From Rebecca billardiae RCC1528 (Eukaryota > Haptophyta), in contig OZ251232.1 of NCBI GenBank assembly GCA_965240325.2, forward strand, positions 1,178,001 to 1,242,000: a stretch of DNA of 64,000 nucleotides. The letters are read 5' to 3'. Below, piece after piece: positions 1 to 8,423 of this stretch. A model generated the notes under the pieces. That model saw only the letters and a program-made list of their open reading frames with translations. It was not told where the DNA came from and made no database searches. The translations under genes and the position numbers were made by a program. Position 1 is the stretch's first letter; every line of letters starts with the position of its first letter.

Positions 1-2
1 CG

Positions 3-440
3 TCGCCGGCTCCGCCGCCGCCACCGCCACCGCCGAGCACACCGCCGCCACCAAGCACGCCGCTGCCGTCAAGCCTGCCACCGCCGAGCACGTCGGCTCA
101 GCCGCCACCGCCGCCACCGCTGGGCCCGCCGCCGCCGTCAAGCCCGATCACGCCGCCGCCAAGCCCGCCGCCACCGCCGAGCCCGCCGCCGCCGCCGCTG
201 AGCCTGCCGCCGCCGAGCACGCCACCGCCGAGCACGCCGTCGCCAGCTCCGCCGCCGCCGCCGCCACCGCCGAGCACGCCGCCGCCGCCAAGCACGCCGC
301 CGTCGAGCACACCGCCGCCGCCGAGCTCGCCGCCGCCGCTGAGCCGCCTGCCCCTACCGAGCACGCCGCCGCCGTGCCCGCCGAGCACGCCGAGCACGCC
401 GCCGCCGACTCTACCACCGCCGAGCACGCCGCCACGCTGA
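3..440 (+). CDS. Ser-Pro-rich extensin/pherophorin-like frame, 5' partial
   Basis: An open frame enters from the left edge and ends at a TGA at 438-440 (about 145 codons). It is almost entirely short PPP, SPPP, PPPST and PPPSSP-type blocks, like the hydroxyproline-rich hinges of extensins and pherophorins in algal wall proteins. No globular domain is visible, and no start lies in the window. The GCC/CCG triplet structure also keeps other frames open: a Pro/Ala-rich frame at 374-829 and Gly-rich frames on the minus strand. Coding status therefore rests only on the Ser-Pro pattern. It could equally be untranslated low-complexity DNA. Confidence 0.35.
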   Translation, partial: SPAPPPPPPPPSTPPPPSTPLPSSLPPPSTSAQPPPPPPLGPPPPSSPITPPPSPPPPPSPPPPPLSLPPPSTPPPSTPSPAPPPPPPPPSTPPPPSTPPSSTPPPPSSPPPLSRLPLPSTPPPCPPSTPSTPPPTLPPPSTPPR

Positions 441-805
441 GCCTGCCACCGCCGAGCATGCCGCCGCCGAGCCTGCCTCCGCCGACTCCGCCGCCGCCAC
501 CACCCACCTCCAAACCCGCCGCCGTCGACTCGGCCGCCAAGCCCGCCGCTTCCGAGCCCACCGCCAAGCCTACCGCTGCCGACTTCGTCGCCGCCGTCGC
601 CACCGATCCCGCCGCCGCCGACTCTACCACCGCTGGGCCCGCCGCCCGCCGCCACGCCGAGCCCGCCACCGCCAAGCTCGCCGCCGCCGACTACGCCGCC
701 GTGACCGCCGCCAGGCCTTCCGGCCGCCGCCGCCCGTCGTGCCACCGCCGCCGCCGCCGCTCTTATTTCCGCCGACGACTTCGCGCCGCCGATCCCGGCC
801 CTCGT

Positions 806-1342
806 GATCGACCCGATCGGGCACTTTGATACTTTGATGGCACGCGCGCGCCGGCCGGCCGCGTGCGCAGCGCACGGCCAAGCGCCAACTCACCGCAGCC
901 GCGCGCGTGCGTGCGCGCCGCACAGGTGGTCACGACGACGAGCACCGCGGCCGAGGAGCAGCACGGCGCGTCACGTGTGAGTCCACCTGCTCCACATGAG
1001 CTCGGCCTACGCGATCGACCCGATCGGGCACTTTGATGGCACGCGCGCGCCGGCCGCGTGCGCGCCGAGCGCGCGGCCAAGTGCCAACTCACCGCAGCCG
1101 CGCGCGTGCCGCGCGGCGTGCGCGCCGCACAGGTGGTCATGACGACGAGCACGGCGGCCGAGGAGCAGCACGGCGCGTCACGTGTGAGTCCACCTGCTCC
1201 CTATGAGCTCGGCCTACGTGATCGACCCGATCGGGCACTTTGATGGCACGCGCGCGCCGGCCGCGTGCGCGCCGAGCGCCGAGCGCGCGGCCAAGTCTAA
1301 CTCACCGCAGCCGCGCGCGTGCGTGCGCGCCGCACAGGCCTC
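806..1342. repeat. 207-bp tandem direct repeat, about 2.6 copies
   Basis: The phrase beginning gatcgacccgatcgggcac recurs at 806, 1013 and 1220, a spacing of exactly 207 bp twice. Each unit continues through a CG-rich stretch and a block reading cgcacaggtggtca. It ends with a cluster around tcacgtgtgagtccacctgc. Copies differ by small indels and substitutions. The third copy is cut short near 1342, where the first hairpin begins. Confidence 0.85.
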
Positions 1343-1402
1343 GTGAGAAAGGCCTGTGCGGGCGGCTCGCATGGCCCTCAGAAGCAGGGCCATGCGAGCC
1401 GC
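1330..1402. repeat. Two adjacent perfect inverted repeats (hairpins)
   Basis: Hairpin 1 has 11-bp arms at 1330-1340 and 1351-1361 around a 10-nt loop. Hairpin 2 has 17-bp arms at 1362-1378 and 1386-1402 around a 7-nt loop. The arms are exact complements and the two hairpins abut with no spacer. They sit directly at the broken end of the 207-bp repeat. Role unknown; a structured RNA or a recombination scar are both possible. Confidence 0.8.
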
Positions 1403-1937
1403 GCAGCGCAGGTGGATCGCGCTCCAGCAGCTCAAGGCCGCGCTCAAGCAATCCGATCGCTTCTTCTTCCGCTTCTGAGAGTGCTGCTGCTCGTCGTTCG
1501 CCTGCAGCGCCTCAGCGTCCGAGCCCTGCGCGGCGGGCGGGCGCACCGGCGAGGCCGGCGTGCGCGCTGCGTGCTGGGCGGTCCGCGGGGGAGCAGTAGG
1601 AGGCGCGCCACGACCTCCCTTGCGCCGCCGGCGGGGGCCGGCGGGTTTTCCCTGTGGAGAAGCAGGGCCATCCTCCTGCGTGGCCGGCCTGGCGATGGAG
1701 TGCGTCAGCCGCGTGCCAGCCGTGCCATCCGCAAGCGTGATGGTCCACCAGCGCGAGAGGCCATCCGCGGCGGTGCGCTTCGATCCGTCACACAGTGCGC
1801 GGTCGGAGAAGCGCAGCTCGCCGGGGAAAGTCCCCTCGGGCTCGGTGTTCGTGGCGACGCTGGGCATCCTCGGTCTACGTGGCCATGCTGGGAGGGGGCT
1901 ACTACCCTTGGTCAGCCAGTAGTTCTTCACGCATCGG

Positions 1938-3545
1938 ATGGAGCATACGATTCGGGCCCGCTGCACACGGGCTCGCAGGATGGTGGCCGTCTTGATGCTG
2001 TGCGTTTGCTTGCAAGCACACGTTATTCAGTGGGTCTGGTCGTTGACGTGCGCGCAGCCGCAGCCGCATGCGGCGTCTCCGGGCTGGCGGCTGCACACGT
2101 ACGCCCCGCCTCTGGAGCAGCTCGGCGTGTCAGCGGAGGCGGCAGCGCGCTACTGGCGACACATCCAGGTGGGACCGACGCGCTTGCCCTGGGACGTCGG
2201 TGGGCAGGCTCACAACCTTGCGCGCGATCTACCCGAGGCGTTGCCGGCGTGGGCAGGTCCACCGCCCCGCCGAGCGGACGAGCGCGTGCTCTCCTTCCTT
2301 CCGATCGCGCCGTACGTGCTGTGCATGAACACAGACGACTACGGTGCCGAGACGAGCAACGCCATGATGCGCCTCAAGGGCTCGTTCCCGCGGTGGCGCG
2401 GAACTCCTGTGATGCACGAGGCGATGCACCCGCCGTGCCTTGGCAACACGACGCTCGCATGCCCCGCGTACGAGCGCGTGCTGCGCTGGATGACCGAGCA
2501 GCCAAGCTGGCCTGCCCGTGAGCACCTGCATGTCCTGCTGCTCATGTCGGCCGACGTGCCGCGCCTCGCGCACGAGTGTGCCGAGCGTAACCGCATCCCG
2601 AAGCACGAGCGCTCGGTGTACGCGCTCGTTGGCCGTTCGATCCTCGTCACGACGGAGGGGCGGCGCTGGACGTGGCGCGAGGAGCGCGCGGACGGCAGGC
2701 TGCTCGTCGCGCCGCAGTGGTCACCGCCCTTCTTCATGTTCAACGGCTCGCACGCGCGCCTCCGCGCCTCCAAAACCGAGATCGTGGCGATGAAGACGGT
2801 CGCAGGAAAGAAGTGCCACCGGTACGACGACCCATGTCACCAGGCAAAGATGTATTGCGCCACTTCGTCGCCCGAGGCACGGCGTGCCATCGACGCTGGT
2901 AAAACGCCATCCGCGGACGCACGGCCAGGCGAGGTCAGGCGCGCTCTGGTGATCGCCATGCAGAACCTGACCGGCCTGCCGATGGGCCAGTACTGGTCGG
3001 GGCGGACCAAGCTGGAGACGTCCCCGAAGACGGCGCTGATGAGGATCGCGCGCGCGTACAAGAAGGCGATCTTCACCCTCGTGCCGCCCGGGGACACAGT
3101 CACATCGTCGCGTGTGTACAACGCGCTCGCAGCCGTCTCCATCCCAGTGCTCCTCATCCCTGACGAGTTCCTGCCCTTCCACTCGCTCGTGCCGTGGGCC
3201 AACATCTCGCTGTCGATCGACCCTGCGGACGTGCTCGCCTATGTGCGAAGCAAGGCCGACGGACCCTCGCAGCACCCAAACCCGCTGTGGAAGCTGCAGC
3301 AGCTTGTCGACTCAGAGCCGCACCGGGTGGCCGAGATGCAGCGCCAGCTGGCAAAGTACCGCTGGCACGTGATGTACCACAACGGCTCGCCCAAGATGCG
3401 AGTCGTGCCCTTCGACAGGGAAGACAAGGAAGAGCGCGCTCGTAGGCCGCCGCATGAGTGGCCCTCGGCTGCGAAGAGCGTGGCGCATGATCTGGTGCAC
3501 GCAGCCGAGCGACGACGGCGCCCGGCCGATCGGGCGATAAAATGA
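1938..3545 (+). CDS. Exostosin-like glycosyltransferase (GT47 family)
   Basis: 535 aa, probably a Golgi type II membrane glycosyltransferase. A basic cytosolic tail (residues 1-14, rich in Arg) is followed by a hydrophobic anchor at about residues 15-36, which supports the ATG at 1938; an internal ATG at 1980 would leave only the anchor. The C-terminal half has the exostosin hallmark: a TLVPPGDTVTSSR segment, then a block around IPVLLIPDEFLPF and a WANISLSI strand. This is the nucleotide-sugar-binding side of GT47 enzymes. In the family these enzymes build heparan, xyloglucan or other wall polysaccharides; the acceptor here cannot be predicted. No intron is needed. A strong hairpin lies just after the stop. 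Confidence 0.82.
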   Translation: MEHTIRARCTRARRMVAVLMLCVCLQAHVIQWVWSLTCAQPQPHAASPGWRLHTYAPPLEQLGVSAEAAARYWRHIQVGPTRLPWDVGGQAHNLARDLPEALPAWAGPPPRRADERVLSFLPIAPYVLCMNTDDYGAETSNAMMRLKGSFPRWRGTPVMHEAMHPPCLGNTTLACPAYERVLRWMTEQPSWPAREHLHVLLLMSADVPRLAHECAERNRIPKHERSVYALVGRSILVTTEGRRWTWREERADGRLLVAPQWSPPFFMFNGSHARLRASKTEIVAMKTVAGKKCHRYDDPCHQAKMYCATSSPEARRAIDAGKTPSADARPGEVRRALVIAMQNLTGLPMGQYWSGRTKLETSPKTALMRIARAYKKAIFTLVPPGDTVTSSRVYNALAAVSIPVLLIPDEFLPFHSLVPWANISLSIDPADVLAYVRSKADGPSQHPNPLWKLQQLVDSEPHRVAEMQRQLAKYRWHVMYHNGSPKMRVVPFDREDKEERARRPPHEWPSAAKSVAHDLVHAAERRRRPADRAIK

Positions 3546-3551
3546 CCGCGC

Positions 3552-3625
3552 GCCGATGACAGTGTCACTCTGTCAGTGTCCGCGATGCCCCCGGCGGGGG
3601 CATCGCGGACACTGATGTCATCGGC
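3552..3625. other. Long perfect hairpin just downstream of the GT47 stop
   Basis: An inner stem of 20 perfectly paired bases (3573-3592 with 3596-3615) has a 3-nt loop. An outer 10-bp stem (3552-3561 with 3616-3625) is separated from it by an unpaired 11-nt bulge on one side. It starts 6 bp after the stop codon, so it would fold in the 3' UTR. It may be a 3'-end or small-RNA precursor structure, or a small foldback element; nothing in the sequence decides. Confidence 0.8.
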
Positions 3626-6175
3626 AGCACCCGCATCACTCTAACGGTTCGGTTACTACTAGCTAGTTGAATATATTATTATGACCGCGCGTTCCGCGCG
3701 GTCCTTTTCTGCCCGATAGAAAGAATCAACGCAGTAGTGGGGGCCCGCGGTGGCCGTGCAATCGCGGCTCTCTGCCGTAGTGGCAGTTCCGCCAGTTGAA
3801 GTCGGTTCTGAGATGACTGAAGAGTACAGTCTAACTATTATTAGTCCGACCGTCGCCCTGCCTGCGATCCCGCGAGACTCATTCACACTTCACACAATCC
3901 GACAGCAGTGCGGACCTGAGTGAGACCGCACCCGGCAACCGTCAAAGTCGGACGTCCGTCTGACAACTAGCTGATGCCAAATGTCCAACTGGCTGATCAG
4001 CTCGGATCCGACCCGTCCGCGATCGTGCCATCGGCATCGGACGTCCGTCTGACAACTTTTACTAGCTGCCAAACTGTCCAAATTCTCTGGCTGATCAGCT
4101 CGGATCGGCGACCCGTCCGCGATCGTGCCGAGTCAGTCGTGCCGCGGAGCTCGGAGTACTGAAGGAGTCGGGTGTGACAGCAGGGTGCTTTAGCGCTGCG
4201 GCCCGTGCCAGCCAACGACGACCAGACGTACTCTGGCCCGACTTGACCCGTTGCACGGGGGCAGTGACCGTACGCCCTGCTACCGCGCGCGCCGCGCGAC
4301 TCGGGGTGATGGAGAGCGGATGGCGACAGCAGCAGCAGTCCTCATGAAGACGATGAAGCTGGCGGCACGGGTGCACGAGGTGGCAGGCGAAAGCGCGCCG
4401 ACGAGACCGCATTTGACACACCTGAGCCGCACGCGCGTGCCGTCGCCGAGCCGGCTGCAAACGCAATAACTACCGCGCGCGCCACGACGGCGCGGCACTA
4501 GCTGATGCAGGCCGTACTGCCGGCACTGCTTCTGCGATCATGCGCCACGGTCGCAGCTGACTGCGTGAGCAGCAAGCGGGAGGCGGGTCCGGAGGCACGT
4601 GCAGGCGCGCTCGCAGCCAGGGGTTGGTCCCATCCGCCATCGTGCTAGCTGCCAAACAGTGTCCAACTCTGGGCTCTGGCTGATCAGCTCGGCCATCCGA
4701 CCCGTCCGCGATCGTGCCGAGTGAGTCGTGCCGCGGAGCTCGGAGTACTGAAGGAGTCGGGTGTGACAGCAGGGTGCTTTAGCGCTGCGGCCCGTGCCAG
4801 CCAACGACGACCAGACGTACTCTGGCCACTTGACCCGTTGCACGGGCCCCGTACACGGGGCGGAGTGACCGAGTACGCCCTGCTACCGCGCGCGCCGCGC
4901 GACTCGGGGTGATGGAGAGCGGATGGCGACAGCAGCAGCAGTCCTCATGAAGACGATGAAGCTGGCGGCACGGGTGCACGAGGTGGCAGGCGAAAGCGCG
5001 CCGACGAGACCGCATTTGACACACCTGAGCCGCACGCGCGTGCGGCCGTCGCCGAGCGGGACCGAGCCCGGCGGCTCGGCAAACAAACGGCAACTACCGC
5101 GCGCGCCACGATGGCGCGGCGGCGGGCGCGGCACTAGCTGATGCAGGCCGTACTGCCGGCACTGCTTCTGCGATCATGCGCCACAGTCGCAGCTGACTGC
5201 GTGAGCAGCAAGCGGGAGGCGGGTCCGGAGGCACGTGCAGGCGCGCTCGCAGCCAGCCAGGGCCGGTTCGGGTCCCTGATCCGCCATCGTGCGCCGGGCA
5301 CGTCACCTCCGATCCGGATGTGACCAGTCCGGACGTCACGCGATCCGGGACGACGAATACGATTCGCTCGTAACGAACCGTTACGTTAAAGTCACGTCCG
5401 GCTCACACGCAGATCGCGCACTTTACTTACTAGGGAATATCGTGGGCGCGGTCTTTTCTCGCCGATGAATGAACGTATCATCTCTATGCGCGGTCGTCTC
5501 AAAAAATCGAAACTCGGTCTCCACCTCCCTGAAAATCGTCCCGGCCCCGGGCCCTTTTTTCTTTGATCGAAGATCTTAAGATCTTTATTTGAAACGTGGT
5601 TCGGCCCCGCACTGCGGGCTCCACGCTGCGCGCTCCGCCCTGCACCGCGGGCCACAATAATATACTGCGCTATATATATTTTAGTACTCTGTCGCCTGCC
5701 TGGGCTGTGTGCGTCGATCTCTTATTCTTAGTTAGTAAACTGTCATATGTCACTCAGATTACTCAGTGAGTAGAGAGTAATACGGTGATTCATCATTCAG
5801 TGAATACTGCGCTAATAAAATAATTAGCAGTCACGGTAAATGTCACGGTTCTCAGAGTATCTGATGAGTGCGGGCTCGAGGCCGCTCAAGCGCAATGCAG
5901 ACGTCGTGCCATCCCAAACAATCAAGCTCACAGTCGACCGACTCGGGGCCATCCGAATATCCGACGAGTGATGGGTTGCCGCACTCGGCCGCGGCCTCGG
6001 CGCGAGAGGATTCTCCTGACTCCTCTCGCACGTCGGCCGTCGGGTGGCCTGTCTGCGGCGGCCGGTGGTCAGCCTCACGGCTCCACGGGCGTCATCGGAC
6101 CGCGCCCTCGAGTGGGATCATGCACACACCAGTGCCGGTCGGGAAGGGTGTGGCGTGCGCGCGCAGCCCGCGCGC
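3626..6175. other. Gene-free region with duplicated DNA and AT-richer patches
   Basis: I find no recognisable gene. A 9-bp perfect hairpin lies at 3683-3703 (arms 3683-3691 and 3695-3703) followed by a T-rich stretch. The tandem duplication at about 4060-5297 fills the middle. From about 5340 to 5860 the sequence is less GC-rich and carries stop codons in all frames. The last 300 bp before the NRT2 stop is GC-rich and has only compositional frames. Confidence 0.6.
4060..5297. repeat. Tandem duplication of a ~590-650 bp unit
   Basis: Two long near-identical copies run from about 4060 to 4646 and from about 4646 to 5297. Both contain the same ordered blocks: gctgatcagctcgg, a phrase around ccgcggagctcggagtactg, a CAG-run (cagcagcagcag), and a tail around gggaggcgggtccggaggca. 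A third, shorter copy of the leading block sits at about 3970-4060. A 40-residue frame from an ATG at 4321 and 4923 is shared by both copies but ends differently. It matches no family I know, so I treat the unit as non-coding repeat. Confidence 0.8.
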
Positions 6176-7779
6176 CTACGCGCGGCCCGGGCCGCTCGTG
6201 GCCGGCGGCACCTCGTCCGCGTCCGGCTGCGCGTCCTCCTGCGAGAAGTCGGTCTGCGGGAGGAACATCGAGCCGAAGACCGGGTAGTGCACGAGCGGGA
6301 TGAGCAGCGCCGTCGCGATGACGCAGAAGCCGTGGATGAGGAACGGCGTGCGCGGGTCCGCTGCGTTGGCGTACGCGCGGTAGATGAAGCCCCACAGCAC
6401 GGCGCCAAAGTTGCCGCCCGCGCCGACGATGCCCGAGACCGGGCCGAGCGCCTTGAGGTGCTTGCCCACGTACGGCACAACCGAGTACTGCGCGCCCTCC
6501 GCCATCTGCACAAAGGTGGAGAAGCCGATCAGGAGCACGATGGCGAGCGGGAAGAGCGTCGACGGCACGCGCGAGAAGCAGATGAGCATGATGCCCTCCA
6601 TGAACTGCACGAGGAAGAAGACCCAGTGCCGGCCGCGGTGCGAGAACTTCTTGTTGGCGAGGTCGGACGCGATGCCGCCGAGCGAGCGCGCAAACAGGTT
6701 CATCAGGCCGAACATCGACGCGGCGAGGCCAGCCTCCTGCAGCGAGAGGCCGAAGTACTCGAAGAAGTACAGCGCGAGCACGTTGTTCATCGTGAGCTCC
6801 GTGCCGAAGCAGCCGCCGTACACGATGAAGAGGACCCACACGCGCGGGTCCTTGGCGCCCTCGAGGAACACCTTGGCGCCGTTCTGCTTCTTGCGCTCGC
6901 CCGACGCGTACAGCTCCTTGAAGGTGCCCTCCGGCACGTCGTCCGAGGTAAGGTAGAGCGCGATGCCGACGAGGAAGAGCATGAACGCCGGCACGAGCAC
7001 CGCCAGCCGCCAAGCCAGGTCGTACCCGAACGAGATGAACCACGAGAAGACGAACGGCATGAACACCTGCGTGAAGCCGCCGCCCAGGTTGCCCCAGCCC
7101 GCCGACGTGGCGTTGGCCGTGCCGACGACGTTCTTCGAGAACATGACGGAGGTCCAGAACTGCGTGATCACGAACGTCGCGCCCATGCCGCCGATGAAGA
7201 AGCGGCTCGTGATGATGCCCACCGGCGTGGTCGAGAGCGCCGAGCCGGCGAGCGGGATCGAGAAGACCATCACCATGAACGCCTGCGAGAAGCGCGGGCC
7301 GTAGGTCTCCGCCCACGCGCCGACGAGGAAGCGCATGGCGATGGTGCCCGCGATTGAGACGATGATCGAGTTGCCGATCTCCGTGCGGCACGGCGGACCG
7401 CACACGCAGTCACGCGGCGTGTCCACGCCGTTGTCCCAGCCGCCGTTCGAGCAGAGGCCGACGGACACGCGCCACACGGCCGTGAGCGGGGCGAGGGCGA
7501 ACCAGCCGGTGAAGGCGAGGAAGAAGGAGAGCCAGGCGAAGTGGACTGCGCGGCACAGGGAGCACGGCGAGACGGGGTGGTGAGTGCGCGCACGCATGCG
7601 CGCGCGCGCGCGAGAGAGACGCATGTTGGGTGCGCGCGCGCGCGCGCGGGGGAGGGAGAGAAAGGAGGGGCGGCGCGCGTACAGGCACGCATGTGCGGGC
7701 GCTTGAACGACCAGATCTTGATCAGGGTGGCCTTGGAATCGGCGTCGACGGGGAGATCGAACTTGCTCTCCTTCGACAT
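6176..7779 (-). CDS. NRT2: High-affinity nitrate/nitrite transporter (NRT2/NNP, MFS)
   Basis: Imports nitrate (with protons, in the family) across the plasma membrane. Two exons: 7779-7683 and 7545-6176, with a 137-nt intron (GTACGC...CGCAG) full of GC dinucleotide runs. The join restores MRAFHFAWLSFFLAF, the conserved N-terminal NRT2 block, and gives 488 aa. The start is the ATG beginning MSKESKFDLPVDAD; a longer unspliced frame extends upstream but lacks this conserved N-terminus. Both NNP signatures are visible: AGWGNLGGG in the first half and GAGGNFGA in the second. Multiple hydrophobic segments fit 12 TM helices. The short hydrophilic C-terminus ends in an acidic tail. No regulatory site was recognised. 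Confidence 0.93.
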
Positions 7780-8423
7780 GGTGCGCGTGTGTCGGTCGGA
7801 GGGAGGGCGAACGTGGACCAGGGCCGTGACCGAGCGGCGCGGGCCGGTGACGATTCCGTATCGCAAGAACAGCGCGCTCGCCTTTTGGCTGTCCACGGCC
7901 TGTCCGAGACAGCAATTCGCCTAGGCGCAGGGCGTTTCAGGTGGTCAGCGACGAAAACCGACTCAAGGGTCAGCGAATTCTCAGAAGGTTTGAGTCCTAC
8001 TTGGAGCCTGATTCTTAAAACCTCGCGTGTCGCTTGGCGAATCGGCAAGGTGATTCCAATGATAAGGATCAGGTCAGAATTTTCTTGGGAGCCTGAAGTG
8101 AGACACTGCGGCGGTTTAACTGTATGTCGCAGAATGTGAGATGCCGCTTCGAAACCACCCCATCAATACTACAGTATGCATGCTGTATCATACATGATCA
8201 TATCCGCCGAACGTGCCCAGATATCAGGCTCTAGCCTCTCGGCCTTGCTTGGGCAGTGATCTGGGCAGTGGGCACTCGGTCGCCACGCGAGGCCGGCCAG
8301 CGACGCGGCAGCGGCGGGGACGCGATCCGAAGCGACGTCGGCCGCGCCCGGTCGAATTCCCGTCCGTCGTCCGCGCCCTCCGCCGCCAGCGCACACGCCG
8401 CGAGCCGGTCGCCTCCCCGGGCA
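7780..8423. other. Intergenic, no feature seen
   Basis: Lies between the NRT2 start and the stop of the PPR-TrmB gene, both on the minus strand. It should hold the NRT2 promoter and the 3' end of the upstream gene. I see no TATA-like or repeated motif worth naming. Confidence 0.5.

Larger units (their letters stand above)
441..1937. other. Gene-free stretch with repeats
   Basis: No recognisable protein. The first part continues the CCG-type low-complexity DNA to about 780. It is followed by the 207-bp tandem repeat and two perfect hairpins listed separately, then by GC-rich unique sequence leading to the glycosyltransferase. Open frames here are compositional and show no family similarity that I can see. 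Confidence 0.6.

Noticed and set aside
4321-5141. Short shared frame MATAAAVLMKTMKL in the 600-bp duplication
   Set aside because: About 40 residues only, with different endings in each copy and no recognised family.
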